From: Paraburkholderia sejongensis
Lineage (GTDB): Bacteria; Pseudomonadota; Gammaproteobacteria; Burkholderiales; Burkholderiaceae
DNA: 64,000 bases
Assembly: GCF_020880815.1 (NCBI RefSeq)
Contig: NZ_JAJITD010000006.1
Location: 186,001-250,000 of the forward strand
Direction of reading: 5' to 3'
Position numbers and translations under genes: made by a program. The notes under the pieces were generated by a model. That model had not been told where the DNA came from. It did no database searches and was given only the letters and a program-made list of their open reading frames with translations. Shown here piece after piece: positions 9,226 through 18,424 of this stretch. Positions within the stretch are counted from its first letter, which is position 1. Every line of letters begins with the position of its first letter.

Positions 9226-9651
9226 TTAAAACTCCACCAGCGCAAAATCTTCCTTACCCACATCGCACAGCGGGCAGCGCCAGTCGGCCGGCACATCGGC
9301 CCAGCGGGTGCCCGGCGCGATGCCTTCTTCCGGCAGGCCGGCCGCTTCGTCGTAGACCCAGCCGCAAATCACACAGACCCATTGCTTGAAGTCGTCGGCG
9401 GACCCGGCCTGCTCCGCCGCGGGCGCAGCCGATGCGTCGAGCAGCGGCGCGTCGATTCTGGGCGTCGCATCCAGACTGACGACCAGCGGCGCGACCGTGC
9501 CGCTGCCGGTTCCCGCGAGCCGCGCCTGCAGGCTGTCGAACAGACGCTGAGCCTCGTCCTGGGTCAGATCGATCCAGTACGGATCGCCGGCGCCGTCGTT
9601 GAGTCGCTCGGGGGAAAACTGGATTTCTACGGCTACGCCCTTCTTGTACAT
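9226..9651 (-). CDS. Rubredoxin-domain protein
   Basis: 141 residues. The last 55 or so form a rubredoxin: CVICGWVYDEAAG and CPLCDVGKEDF supply the four Cys ligands of a single iron, and PADWRCPLC is typical. The first 80 residues are an unusual N-terminal extension (YKKGVAVEIQFSPERLNDGAG) ending in an Ala-rich linker, so this is larger than the usual 55-residue rubredoxin. It would be a one-electron carrier for an oxygenase or reductase. The nearest oxygenase, the Rieske protein encoded at 10173-11423 on the same strand, has its own cluster, so partnership is only a guess. Confidence 0.85.
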   Translation of the reverse strand: MYKKGVAVEIQFSPERLNDGAGDPYWIDLTQDEAQRLFDSLQARLAGTGSGTVAPLVVSLDATPRIDAPLLDASAAPAAEQAGSADDFKQWVCVICGWVYDEAAGLPEEGIAPGTRWADVPADWRCPLCDVGKEDFALVEF

Positions 9652-9725
9652 GGCAATCGGAATAATCTCGGAGGGGCCGGCGACGCGCGCCGGTTGGCGG
9701 TGGCTCGCGCGCGGCGGGCCGTGTG

Positions 9726-9851
9726 TCAGTGCGACTGCAGCAGCAGGTTCAGTGCGATCGATGCGATCAGCCCGGCGCCGCCGATGAGGCCGAGCAGTTG
9801 CATCAGAGTGAGGGATTTACGCGAGGCGGTGGTGGTTTGTTGCGTGGTCAC
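9726..9851 (-). CDS. Small single-helix membrane protein (tentative)
   Basis: About 41 residues from a GTG start: a short polar Thr/Gln-rich N-terminus and one hydrophobic helix rich in Leu, Gly and Ile, ending QSH. The frame continues upstream but that part has no coding character. No strong ribosome site is visible, and I recognise no family. The hydrophobic segment with a polar N-terminus fits a small bitopic inner membrane protein. Low confidence. Confidence 0.35.
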   Translation of the reverse strand: MTTQQTTTASRKSLTLMQLLGLIGGAGLIASIALNLLLQSH

Positions 9852-10172
9852 GGAAGTATCTTGAAGTTCGAAAAAAGCGTCATGGTACACGGGTGCATCA
9901 CGGGCCCAGGCCGACTTGGCGCAAACTCGCGCGCAATAACCGGGCGGCGCGACATTATCGCCGCTTGCGTGTCGCGCATTGTCTACGGCGGGGAGATGGA
10001 TTAATTCGCGCAGGACGGCAAACCCGCGCGCGACGGGCGGCGCCAACGCTTACGCAGCAGCGCCGAAACAAAAGTGTGGATTTTGAGCGCGGAAAACGCT
10101 CCGCACATAACAGCAACGACGAGCGACTTCCGCGAGCAATTTCCCCGAGCAATTACAGCGCGCCGGCCGCGC

Positions 10173-11423
10173 TCAGGTCTTGGCGAGCGGATTGCCGTGA
10201 CGCGAATCCCAGAAGCGGATCACCGCGGTGTCGCCGGTGCCGGCGCCCACCACCTGATCCGGCGCGCCGCACTCGCGCAGCAGCGCGCGCAGATCGTTGA
10301 TGACCGGGAACACCTCGTGATTCCAGTCGGCGCCCTGCGAGTCGTGCGCGCGTTGCTCGGCCTCGACGATCTCGCGGTCCTCCTTGAAGATGCGTTCGGT
10401 AAACCACACCAGCAGCGGCCACGCGAGATTCAGCACGCCCGGAATGCCGGGCTTGCGAATCGATAGCAGCCCGAACGTTCGATTGGTGCGCTGCTCGCGA
10501 TCGAGCGGCACGTAGATGATCCACAGATCCATCACCAGCGTCTGCTCCGCGTTGCGGATCTGCAGCGTCTGGAACGGATACTCGGTGCGGATCGTCATCA
10601 CGTCCTTGTCGTTGTGGCCGCCGGTCTTGCGGTTCTGGCCGAACACGATCGCCTCGCCGAGCGGCTGCTGACCGGCCATCCGCGCGAACGTGTAATCGAC
10701 CTCGACCCAGCCGTCGCCTTTGCGCCGCCCGAGCGAGCGCGCGCGCATCTGGCCCATCTGGCGGCGATGCAGAAACTGATGGTTCATGTCCATCAGGTTC
10801 TCGTGCATGAACGAGTAATGACATTTGACCGGACGGCCGAAGCGGCGCGTCTTGTACTTCGGGTCCGACACCGAGCCGAGCGCCGGCAGCGGCCGCTGTT
10901 CGGCGAGCGCGGCGTCGCCCGGGAACACGAAGATCAGCCCTTCGACTTCCTGACACGGATACGAGCGCACGCCGTTGGGCAGACGCTCGCGGCCCAGATA
11001 CGGCACGTCGATGCACTTGCCGGAGCAGTCGTAGGTCCAGCCGTGATAGCCGCAGCGAATCGATTCGCCGTCGACCACCCCTTGATGCAGCGGCACCTGG
11101 CGATGCGCGCAACGGTCTTCGAGCGCGAACACCTTGCCGCTCTCGGTGCGCGCGAGCACGATCGGGTCGCCCGCGAAGGTCACGCCATGCGTCTTGCCGC
11201 GCTTCACTTCATGCGACCACGCGAGCGGATACCAGTAATCCGGATGGATACCGACACGGCGCAGATCGCGCACCGGCGCGCTGCTGGCGGCGTGGCCGGG
11301 AGCGTGCGCGTGAGCGCCGGCTGCCGACGCGGGAGAAGCGCAATGCTGCGGCGCTGCCGGAGCCGGCGAGGCGGCCACGGTTGCGTCGGCGAGATCTTGT
11401 TCGAGCGGGGGAACAGCATGCAT
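10173..11423 (-). CDS. Rieske ring-hydroxylating oxygenase alpha-type subunit (orphan)
   Basis: 416 residues. A 50-residue Ala/His/Pro-rich leader is followed by a Rieske domain: C105 and H107 in CAHRQVPLH, and C124 and H127 in CGYHGW. The C-terminal catalytic domain has ENLMDMNHQFLHRRQ, carrying the bridging Asp and the two His of the mononuclear iron. GGAGG lies eight bases before the ATG. No beta subunit, ferredoxin or reductase is adjacent, so it must borrow redox partners. The neighbour upstream on the same strand is a family 2 glycosyltransferase. Substrate unknown; the fold also covers oxygenases that act on non-aromatic lipids or sterols. Confidence 0.85.
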   Translation of the reverse strand: MHAVPPLEQDLADATVAASPAPAAPQHCASPASAAGAHAHAPGHAASSAPVRDLRRVGIHPDYWYPLAWSHEVKRGKTHGVTFAGDPIVLARTESGKVFALEDRCAHRQVPLHQGVVDGESIRCGYHGWTYDCSGKCIDVPYLGRERLPNGVRSYPCQEVEGLIFVFPGDAALAEQRPLPALGSVSDPKYKTRRFGRPVKCHYSFMHENLMDMNHQFLHRRQMGQMRARSLGRRKGDGWVEVDYTFARMAGQQPLGEAIVFGQNRKTGGHNDKDVMTIRTEYPFQTLQIRNAEQTLVMDLWIIYVPLDREQRTNRTFGLLSIRKPGIPGVLNLAWPLLVWFTERIFKEDREIVEAEQRAHDSQGADWNHEVFPVINDLRALLRECGAPDQVVGAGTGDTAVIRFWDSRHGNPLAKT

Positions 11424-11584
11424 GGGTCAAGCCTCCGTGCACGAGCGGATAGTGGGTCGTCGCGCTGCGATTCGCGCGCGACATCGAATGTGAGTCTACT
11501 AGATGCAGCCGGCCGATGGGTCCAGCGCAGGCACCCGCCCGCTGTCGCCGCGCCGCTTGCGCGCGCCCCCGCGTCCCGCCGGCG

Positions 11585-13036
11585 TCAGCGCTCGTCGTCC
11601 GCGACCAGGCCGGAGCGCCGTTGCAGGCCCCATGCGCGACCGCCGCGCAGAAACTGCAGCCAGCCGAGCGCCGCGCCGAGATGACGGACGAGCTGGAACG
11701 TGAACGGCTCGGCGAGCGCCGCGAGCATCGCCATGCCGAGACTGTTGCCGCTGCGCTCGCCGGTCCAGCGCCGGTACAGGTGGATGCTCCACAGGTAGAA
11801 CGCGAGATCGATCGCGGTCTTCAGGCCGATCACGCTGAAGATCGACACGACGATCGCGCCGTGGCCGCCGACGAGGAAACCGAGCAGCAACCCGAACGCG
11901 GTCAGTCCGTAGACCGGCTGCATCGTGTCGAACGCCTTGACCGGCAGCATCAGTGTGCCGAGCGTGCCGTAACGCGGGTTGCCGGTCATGTCGCGATTCC
12001 AGTACTGCGTCTGCAGGAAGCCGGCGAACCAGCGGCGGCGCTGGCGCAGAAAGCTCGCGAGGTGATCGGGCGCGTCGGTGCGCGCATGCGCGTGGCCGAC
12101 CACCCGCACGTCCCAGCCGAGGCCGTGATCGACCGAATAGCGGCGCAGCCGGTGAATCAGTTCGTAATCTTCGACGAGGCACTGCGGATCGAAGCCGCCG
12201 ACCGCGACCAGCGCGTCGCGCCGGAACGATGCGAACGCGCCGGAGATCAGCAGCAGGCTGTCCGCGCGCATCCACGCGAAACGCGCGATGAAATTGCGCA
12301 TGTACTCGTAGGTCTGGAACCACTGGAACACGCGCCCCGACAGCGACTTGCCGCAGACCGGAACGAGGATCCCGGCCGCCGCGACCAGCTGCGGATCGCT
12401 CGCGAACGCGGCGCGCATCGCGTAGGTCGCGTCGTCGTCGAGCAGCGTGTCGGCATCGACGGTCATCACGGTGTCGGTCGTCATCACCGTGATCGCCGCG
12501 TTCAGCGCGCGCGCCTTGCCGCCGTGCGGCACGCGCAGCCAGTAAAGATTCGGATGCAGTGCGCTCGGCGCGCTCAGCACGCCGTCGGCGGCGGGCGTCA
12601 GGCCGAAGCGTGCGGTTAGCAGCTCGCGGGTCGCGTCGGTCGAGCCGTCGTCGGCGATCACGATCTGCGCGGGGCCGTGGGTCTGACGCAGCAGCGCGGC
12701 CAGCGTGACCGGCAGCACCGCCGCCTCGTTATGCGACGCGACGATCACGCCCATGCCCGGCAGGTCGCGCCGCTCGTAGGCGGCTTCGAGCGGCGCCGTG
12801 CGGCGCAGGAGCGGCAGCGATTTCCACGTGACGAACGCGAGCAGCAGCGTGTCGTAGACGACGTACGCAATCCCGGTCGACCACGCGAGCGCGCCTTGCA
12901 GAAAGAACGCGCGCGCGAACAGCAGCAGCCACAGCACGACGACGCCGGCATGGATCAACGTGCTGGCGAGCGTCGGGCGACGCGGCAGGATGCGCGGCGA
13001 CGCTAGAGCGAGGGCTTGTTCGAGGGTGTTCTTCAA
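11585..13036 (-). CDS. Membrane-bound family 2 glycosyltransferase
   Basis: 483 residues. Two N-terminal helices (about 25-45 and 50-70), a cytoplasmic GT-A domain with ASHNEAAVL, DDGSTD, VDADT, the VEDYEL acceptor-site acid and QRRRW, then three or more C-terminal helices. This is the BcsA/HasA/IcaA-like processive architecture, but without a PilZ domain. It probably makes or glycosylates a membrane lipid or exopolysaccharide. The start is read as TTG because no ATG or GTG precedes the first helix in frame; no good ribosome site is seen, so the start is uncertain. The downstream Rieske gene begins 160 bases away. Confidence 0.82.
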   Translation of the reverse strand: MKNTLEQALALASPRILPRRPTLASTLIHAGVVVLWLLLFARAFFLQGALAWSTGIAYVVYDTLLLAFVTWKSLPLLRRTAPLEAAYERRDLPGMGVIVASHNEAAVLPVTLAALLRQTHGPAQIVIADDGSTDATRELLTARFGLTPAADGVLSAPSALHPNLYWLRVPHGGKARALNAAITVMTTDTVMTVDADTLLDDDATYAMRAAFASDPQLVAAAGILVPVCGKSLSGRVFQWFQTYEYMRNFIARFAWMRADSLLLISGAFASFRRDALVAVGGFDPQCLVEDYELIHRLRRYSVDHGLGWDVRVVGHAHARTDAPDHLASFLRQRRRWFAGFLQTQYWNRDMTGNPRYGTLGTLMLPVKAFDTMQPVYGLTAFGLLLGFLVGGHGAIVVSIFSVIGLKTAIDLAFYLWSIHLYRRWTGERSGNSLGMAMLAALAEPFTFQLVRHLGAALGWLQFLRGGRAWGLQRRSGLVADDER

Positions 13037-13099
13037 GGGGTGATGTGGGTTTGGCGTTGGCGTTGGTGATTTAAGAGTGGCGGCGCGGTCGCTGGCGCG

Positions 13100-13699
13100 T
13101 CACGGCGCCATGCGCTTCAATACCGACTTTCGATCGATCCACTCATGCTTCAGCGCGCCGCCGATATGCATCGCCAGCAACGCATAAAGCGCGTAGCCGA
13201 GCCACGTATGCAGCGCGCCGAAACGGTCGTGCAAGCTCTCGCGCAGCGCCGGTTCTGCGCGCATCACATAGCCGATGCGCGGCCACTCGAACAGGCCGAA
13301 CCAATGCATCGGATGGGTCGCCGCGTCTTTCCACGCCGAATCGTGCAGCCAGCCGGACAGCGGCAAGCCGATCATCAGCAGATACAGCGCGAAGTGCGCG
13401 AGATGCGCGGCGCCCTTCTCCCACGCCGGAAACTCGCGCGGCAACGGCGGCGGCCGATGCGACACGCGCCACAGAATCCGCAGCAGCGCGAGCCCGAGCA
13501 CGGTGATGCCGATCGACTTGTGCGTATCGATCACCGGACGCACCCAGTCGTCCGGCAGCGACTCGGCGCTCAGACCGAGCACGACGTTGGCGATGATCAG
13601 CAGCGCGATCAGCCAGTGCAGCACGATCGCAATGCGCGTGTAGCGCGGCGGGGAAGCTGCATCGGTCGATCCGGCGAGAGTGTCCGCTTCGGTGTTCAT
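13100..13699 (-). CDS. Cytochrome b561 family protein
   Basis: 199 residues from the ATG at 13699, chosen because GGAACC precedes it; the frame upstream is not coding-like. Four hydrophobic helices carry the haem-ligand histidines seen in VLHWLIALL, DTHKSIGITVL, HLAHFALYLLM and HTWLGYALYALLAMHIGGALKHEWIDR. This matches bacterial CybB-like diheme cytochrome b561, which moves electrons from ubiquinol in the inner membrane. It is immediately downstream of nothing obvious on its strand and 63 bases before the glycosyltransferase start. Confidence 0.85.
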   Translation of the reverse strand: MNTEADTLAGSTDAASPPRYTRIAIVLHWLIALLIIANVVLGLSAESLPDDWVRPVIDTHKSIGITVLGLALLRILWRVSHRPPPLPREFPAWEKGAAHLAHFALYLLMIGLPLSGWLHDSAWKDAATHPMHWFGLFEWPRIGYVMRAEPALRESLHDRFGALHTWLGYALYALLAMHIGGALKHEWIDRKSVLKRMAP

Positions 13700-14066
13700 G
13701 GTGGTTCCGTTCGCACAGACGCGCAGGTCTGCGAAAGCTGGTTGAAATCCGGTCGCTCGAAGCGCGATCCGTGAACGTGGCTGACGGCTGCCAACCGCGC
13801 CGCGCGACATCCGTCCGATGACTAACGCGCGAACGTGCGCTTTTATTCCTGGAAGCGCTTAACGAGCAGGGTCCATTATCGGCGCTGTCGCCGTTGCCGC
13901 GCAGTTTCCGCCCGCGAAGGCCGTGCCGCGGCCCGGCGTCGATGAAGTCGGATCGCCGATCCGTTCGGCAACCGGCTGCGGTTCGGTTAGCCTCGCCGGA
14001 TGCAGTGGCCTTTCGCGCACGGACTTCGCGCGGCATTCCAGCACGCGGCCTTCGCACCCGCCGCCG
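13700..14066. other. Intergenic stretch, no gene recognised
   Basis: About 370 bases between the cytochrome b561 start and the end of a LysR gene. It is GC-rich and holds open frames on both strands, but none has a ribosome site or family-like sequence. The cytochrome promoter must lie near its left edge. Confidence 0.5.
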
Positions 14067-14954
14067 TCAGCCCTCGCGCAGACTTCGTAAAACGTCGAGC
14101 ACATGCGCTGTGGCGGCCTCGCCGCTGCCCGCCCGATAGGCAAGCCCCAGTTGCCGCCACAACGCCGGCCGTAACGGCCGCGTAACGATTCGCTCGTCCG
14201 CCGGCAGCGCGCGGCCGCTTTCCTGCGGCAGCAACGCCGCGCCGTATCCGGCCGCGACGAGACTTCTGATCGCGTCCGCGTAGTTGAGCTGAATGCGCGG
14301 ACTCGGGTGCTGGCCGGCGGCGCTGAACCATTCGGTCGTCAGGCGCGACAGACGGGTGCCTGCGTCGTTGAGGATCAGCGGTTTCGCCGCCAGCCATTGC
14401 GGCGTGATGCGCGCCGGACACCGCCACTGCGCCGGCATCAGCGCGACCACCGGATCGCGCCGCCAGCGTTCGATCGACAGTCCTTTGACCGGCGGCTGAG
14501 GCAGCGCGACGATGCCGACGTCGAGCGATTCGTCCGCCAGTCTGGCAAGCGTCTGCGCGGAAGTCAGCACGGCGATCTGCACATCGATACCGGGATGCTC
14601 GTTCGCGAGTCGTCCCAGAGCTTGCGGCAGCAGGTTCGCGATCGCGCTGGTCGACGCGCCGAGCCGAACCCGCCCGCCCAATCCTTCGGCCTGGCGCCGC
14701 ACGTCGTCGAATGCATGTTCGGCATCGCTCAGCAACTGCCGCGCATGCCCGATCAGCGTCTCGCCGATCGCCGACGGCCGCACCTGGCCGCGTTTGCGCG
14801 ACAGTAACGGCGCGCCGACGCGGCTTTCCAGCTCTGCGATATGCAGACTCACGGTCGGCGGTGCGAGATGAAGCACGCGAGCGGCCTCGGCAAAAGAACC
14901 GAGGTCGGCGATCACGACTAGCGTGCGCAAGCGATCGAGGCTGATTTCTCTCAT
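14067..14954 (-). CDS. LysR-type transcriptional regulator
   Basis: 295 residues. HTH at the N-terminus (LDRLRTLVVIADLGSFAEAA, then APPTVSLHIAELE) and a substrate-binding domain from about residue 90. It is divergent from a small membrane protein gene at 15080 and probably regulates either itself or that side. Target genes and inducer cannot be told from the sequence. Confidence 0.85.
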   Translation of the reverse strand: MREISLDRLRTLVVIADLGSFAEAARVLHLAPPTVSLHIAELESRVGAPLLSRKRGQVRPSAIGETLIGHARQLLSDAEHAFDDVRRQAEGLGGRVRLGASTSAIANLLPQALGRLANEHPGIDVQIAVLTSAQTLARLADESLDVGIVALPQPPVKGLSIERWRRDPVVALMPAQWRCPARITPQWLAAKPLILNDAGTRLSRLTTEWFSAAGQHPSPRIQLNYADAIRSLVAAGYGAALLPQESGRALPADERIVTRPLRPALWRQLGLAYRAGSGEAATAHVLDVLRSLREG

Positions 14955-15079
14955 CGGAATTTTGTCGGTCAGGAAAACTGAATCTGGCGGTCAGTAAACT
15001 CAACTTTTCCGATCTTACGCGCGGATGGAAGATGGTGGCGCCGGTTTTCCTTTAATGCGGACGATTCGGGGTCATCGAG

Positions 15080-15382
15080 ATGAATTCATCCTCTACGCAC
15101 AGCAGCGAAGCTTCACGGGTTTCGCACGAGAACACAACGACGAGCACCGCAACGAGCACCGAAGCCCGCTTGTGGCTGACCGGCTTCGCGGTGGCTGCGC
15201 TATTGCTCGCGGTGATGGTGGGCGCGCTGGTCTGGAGCGCGTCCCGCGCCGTGGCGCAAAACAGGCAATGCGCGCGCAACGACTCCGCCAACGAGCGGCC
15301 CGCAAATCTCGACGACGCGTTCTTTCAGGATCCGTTCGCTCAGACCGCGTTGTTGCAGTCGATGCAGGCATGCTCGAAGTGA
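15080..15382 (+). CDS. Small membrane-anchored hypothetical protein
   Basis: 100 residues: a 28-residue Ser/Thr-rich N-terminus, one helix (about 32-55, LTGFAVAALLLAVMVGALVW), then a polar tail with two Cys (QCARND and the terminal QACSK). The arrangement suggests an inner membrane anchor with a periplasmic tail. I recognise no family. It lies between a divergent LysR gene and a convergent lysE gene whose stop is five bases away. Confidence 0.5.
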   Translation: MNSSSTHSSEASRVSHENTTTSTATSTEARLWLTGFAVAALLLAVMVGALVWSASRAVAQNRQCARNDSANERPANLDDAFFQDPFAQTALLQSMQACSK

Positions 15383-15387
15383 ATCTG

Positions 15388-16020
15388 TCACTTGCGCGAT
15401 TCGAAGGCCATCCGCACTGCGAGGCCCGTCAGCACGCCGCCCATCAGCCAGCGCTGCACCAGCAACCACAGCGGACGTCCGGCGAGAAAGCTCGCGATCG
15501 ATCCGGCCATCACGGCGATCAGCGCATTGACCGCGAGGCTGATCGTAATCTGCACGCTGCCGAGCGCCAGCGATTGCGTAAGCACGCTGCCATGTCCCGG
15601 CGCGATGAACTGCGGCAGCAAAGACAGATACATGATCGCGATTTTCGGATTCGCCAGATTGGTGATGAAGCCCATGCTGAACAGCTTGCGCGGCGTATCG
15701 ACCGGCAAGTCGCGCACTGCGAACGCCGAACGGCCGCCCGGTTTGACGGCTTGCCACGCCAGATAGAGAAGGTATAAAGCGCCGCCGAAGCGCAGCGCGT
15801 CGTAGGCGTACGGAACCGCGAAGATGAACGCGGTAATCCCGAATGCCGCGCAGAGCATGTAGAACACGAAGCCCAGCGCCACCCCGCCCAACGAAATCAG
15901 GCCGGCGCGTCTGCCCTGGCAGATCGAGCGGGAAATCAGGTAGATCATGTTCGGCCCGGGCGTCAGTACCATTCCCAAGGCCACGAGGGCGAACATCAGC
16001 AAATGCGCGAAATCCGGCAT
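15388..16020 (-). CDS. LysE/RhtB family amino acid exporter
   Basis: 210 residues from the ATG preceded by GGAG; an earlier in-frame ATG exists without a ribosome site. Six hydrophobic segments with the family signature GMVLTPGPNMIYLISRSICQGRRAG cut into TPGPN near residue 20, then FITNLANPKIAIMYLSLLPQF in the middle. The family exports amino acids or their derivatives across the inner membrane. Substrate not predictable from sequence. Confidence 0.87.
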   Translation of the reverse strand: MPDFAHLLMFALVALGMVLTPGPNMIYLISRSICQGRRAGLISLGGVALGFVFYMLCAAFGITAFIFAVPYAYDALRFGGALYLLYLAWQAVKPGGRSAFAVRDLPVDTPRKLFSMGFITNLANPKIAIMYLSLLPQFIAPGHGSVLTQSLALGSVQITISLAVNALIAVMAGSIASFLAGRPLWLLVQRWLMGGVLTGLAVRMAFESRK

Positions 16021-16299
16021 AACCCATCTCCAGAGAAAGTAGGTAATGCCCAGGCGCGCGGCGGCTAACGACCCCATGCTCCCCGATAGTGCTCTATCCG
16101 TATGCGCCAGTCACATGGGTGCGGCGATTATTGCACGGCCTCGCCGTCCCAAGCCATTCCTCCACCAGCGGGAGGTCCCACTCGCTGTCAACCCGCAAAG
16201 GCAATACCGGCGATAATGGCGCTCTTTGCCTGCGCCCTCCGTTCGCACTCCGAACGCGCCGCTGCCGCGCCGCCGCCAGAACATCGTTTCGATGCACCC

Positions 16300-17559
16300 A
16301 TGACCCACGCTACCGCCGCCCGCCTGCCCGCTTCCGCCGCCCCAAACTCACCGCGCTTCCTGCTGTTCATGATCTGCCTGTTCGCGTCCGCCGGACAGCT
16401 CGCGATCGACATCTATGTGCCCGCGCTGCCCGCGATGGCGCACTACTTCTCGACCTCGCCGCAGGCGATCCAGAGCAGCGTGACCGGCTACATGGCCGCC
16501 TACGCGTTCGGCCAGCTGGTCTTCGGCCCCATCGCCGATGCGTACGGCCGCAAGCGTGTGCTCGCGTTCGGGCTGTCGACGTATACGGTCGGCTGCCTGC
16601 TGTCGCTCGCCGCGCCGAATCTGGAGACCTTCCTCCTCGCGCGCGCGTTGCAGGGCTTCGGCATCGCGACCACCAACCTGCTCGCGAAAGCGATCATCAC
16701 CGACTCGTTCGCCGGCATCGCGCTGGTCCACGCATTCACCTATATGTCGATCGCGTGGGGGCTCGCGCCGATCATCGCGCCGGTGATCGGCGCGCATCTG
16801 CAGACCGCGTTCGGCTGGCGCGCGTGTCTGGTGTTCCTACTGCTTTATTCGCTGGTGATGTGGGCGCTGTTGTGGCGTTATCGCGAGACCTTGCCGAGGC
16901 CGGTGCATCTCGAAGTGCGCACGCTGGTCGCGAACGCGCGCAAGGTGCTGTCGAGCCCGGTGTTCCAGAGCTGCTTCCTCGCGCAGGGGCTGTGCTACAG
17001 CATCCTGCTGGTGTTCAACATCGTCGGGCCGTTCATGGTGCAGACCACGCTGCACAAGCCGCCGACCTTCTTCGGCTATCTCGCGCTCGGCATCGGCATG
17101 ATGTATTTCCTCGGCGGCCTGTCGAACCGGCTGCACGGCCCGCGTCTGCCGACCGCAGAGCAACGCCTGCTGCTCGGCTCGCGGCTGATGGCGGCCGCGG
17201 CGGTGGCGATGCTGCTGCTGTCGCTGACGGTGGGCCTGCGCGTGTGGACGCTCGCGGCGCCGGTGCTGGTGATGGGCTTCTGCGCGGGCGCGATGTACCC
17301 GACGCTGATGGCCAAGGGCAATTCGCTGTTCCCGCACATCGCCGGGCTGACCAGCGCGATTCTCGGCTGCGCGCTGCTGCTGGTGTCGTCGGCGATGATG
17401 GGGCTGGCGGGCTTCGTGTCGGTGCAGATCCTCGCGCCGCTCGCGCTGTTTTTCGTGGTGCTCGCGTTCGTCGTCGTGCTGATGGTGGCGAAGCTGCTGC
17501 GCCACCTCGCGCAGGCGCAGCCGGGTGGCGCCGTCGCGGCAGGGCGCGAGGCGGCGTAA
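16300..17559 (+). CDS. Bcr/CflA-type MFS drug exporter
   Basis: 419 residues with twelve predicted helices. The DIYVPALPAMA segment in helix 1, GPIADAYGRKRVL in the loop 2-3 and ARALQGFGIA in helix 4 are hallmarks of the DHA1 Bcr/CflA branch of the major facilitator superfamily (bicyclomycin/chloramphenicol-like efflux). The start at 16300 gives a normal N-terminus; the frame is open about 200 bases upstream without coding features. Convergent with the SDR gene that ends 44 bases away. Confidence 0.85.
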   Translation: MTHATAARLPASAAPNSPRFLLFMICLFASAGQLAIDIYVPALPAMAHYFSTSPQAIQSSVTGYMAAYAFGQLVFGPIADAYGRKRVLAFGLSTYTVGCLLSLAAPNLETFLLARALQGFGIATTNLLAKAIITDSFAGIALVHAFTYMSIAWGLAPIIAPVIGAHLQTAFGWRACLVFLLLYSLVMWALLWRYRETLPRPVHLEVRTLVANARKVLSSPVFQSCFLAQGLCYSILLVFNIVGPFMVQTTLHKPPTFFGYLALGIGMMYFLGGLSNRLHGPRLPTAEQRLLLGSRLMAAAAVAMLLLSLTVGLRVWTLAAPVLVMGFCAGAMYPTLMAKGNSLFPHIAGLTSAILGCALLLVSSAMMGLAGFVSVQILAPLALFFVVLAFVVVLMVAKLLRHLAQAQPGGAVAAGREAA

Positions 17560-17603
17560 GCGATGTGAATGAGCGGCGTACGCGGGCACGGCCGGCCGCG
17601 CCG

Positions 17604-18332
17604 CTACAACAACCGCAAACCCCCGTCGCACTCGATCACCGCACCCGTCATGAACGGGTTCTCCAGCAGAAACTGCAACGCGTGCGCGACGTCGTCGGCC
17701 TGGCCGACGCGGCGCACCGGCAACGTTTCACGCTGCTGACTAAACAGCTCGTCCTTCACGCTGGCCGGAAACCTGTCCCACCACGGCGTATCGACGACGC
17801 CCGGCGACACCGCATTGACCCGCAGCGGCGCCAGCTCGCGCGCGAGCGTGCCGATCATGCTCTCCAGCGCGCCATTGATCGCGCCCAAGCCGGCCGTGCC
17901 CGGATTCGCGATACGCGCAGAAATCGCGGTGAGAAACGTCAGGCTGCCGTCGCTGCGCAGCGTCGGCAAAGCGCTCTGCGCGGCTTCCAGTTGCGGCCAG
18001 AACTTCGCTTCGAAACCGCGCCGCAACGCCGCCAGGTCCAGCTCGGCAAAACGGCCGGCGCCCTCGCCGCCCGATAGCGTCAGCACCAGATGATCGATGC
18101 GGCCCTGCTCGCCGAAGAAGCGTTCGAGCGCGCCGCGATCGCCGCAATCGAGCGCCGCGCCGCTTACCCGCTCGCCGAGGCCGCCGAGCCCACTGATCGC
18201 GCGATCCAGTTTGGCGCGCTCGCGCCCGACCGCGACGACGCTCGCGCCGGCCGCCGCGAGCCGCGCCACCGTCGCGAGACCGATTCCCGACGAACCGCCC
18301 AGCACCACGACCTTCTGATTCTGCCAGTCCAT
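17604..18332 (-). CDS. SDR family oxidoreductase
   Basis: 242 residues. Cofactor motif GGSSGIG at residues 12-18, a C-terminal FMTGAVIECDGGLRLL ending typical of FabG-like members, and GVVDTPWWDRF in the flexible substrate loop. The usual catalytic Tyr-x-x-x-Lys is not obvious: the region around RIANPGTAGLGAINGALESM lacks a YxxxK, so this may be a non-canonical member. CAGGAG precedes the start. It is divergent from a LysR regulator whose start is 92 bases away, suggesting that regulator controls it. Confidence 0.8.
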   Translation of the reverse strand: MDWQNQKVVVLGGSSGIGLATVARLAAAGASVVAVGRERAKLDRAISGLGGLGERVSGAALDCGDRGALERFFGEQGRIDHLVLTLSGGEGAGRFAELDLAALRRGFEAKFWPQLEAAQSALPTLRSDGSLTFLTAISARIANPGTAGLGAINGALESMIGTLARELAPLRVNAVSPGVVDTPWWDRFPASVKDELFSQQRETLPVRRVGQADDVAHALQFLLENPFMTGAVIECDGGLRLL

Positions 18333-18424
18333 GTCCCTGCTCCTGTGAGTGAATGGAAGTGAACGGAACGACCCGTGGCAGTAGAATGCGCGCTGCACGC
18401 CCATCACTCAAATCGTTTGGGATC

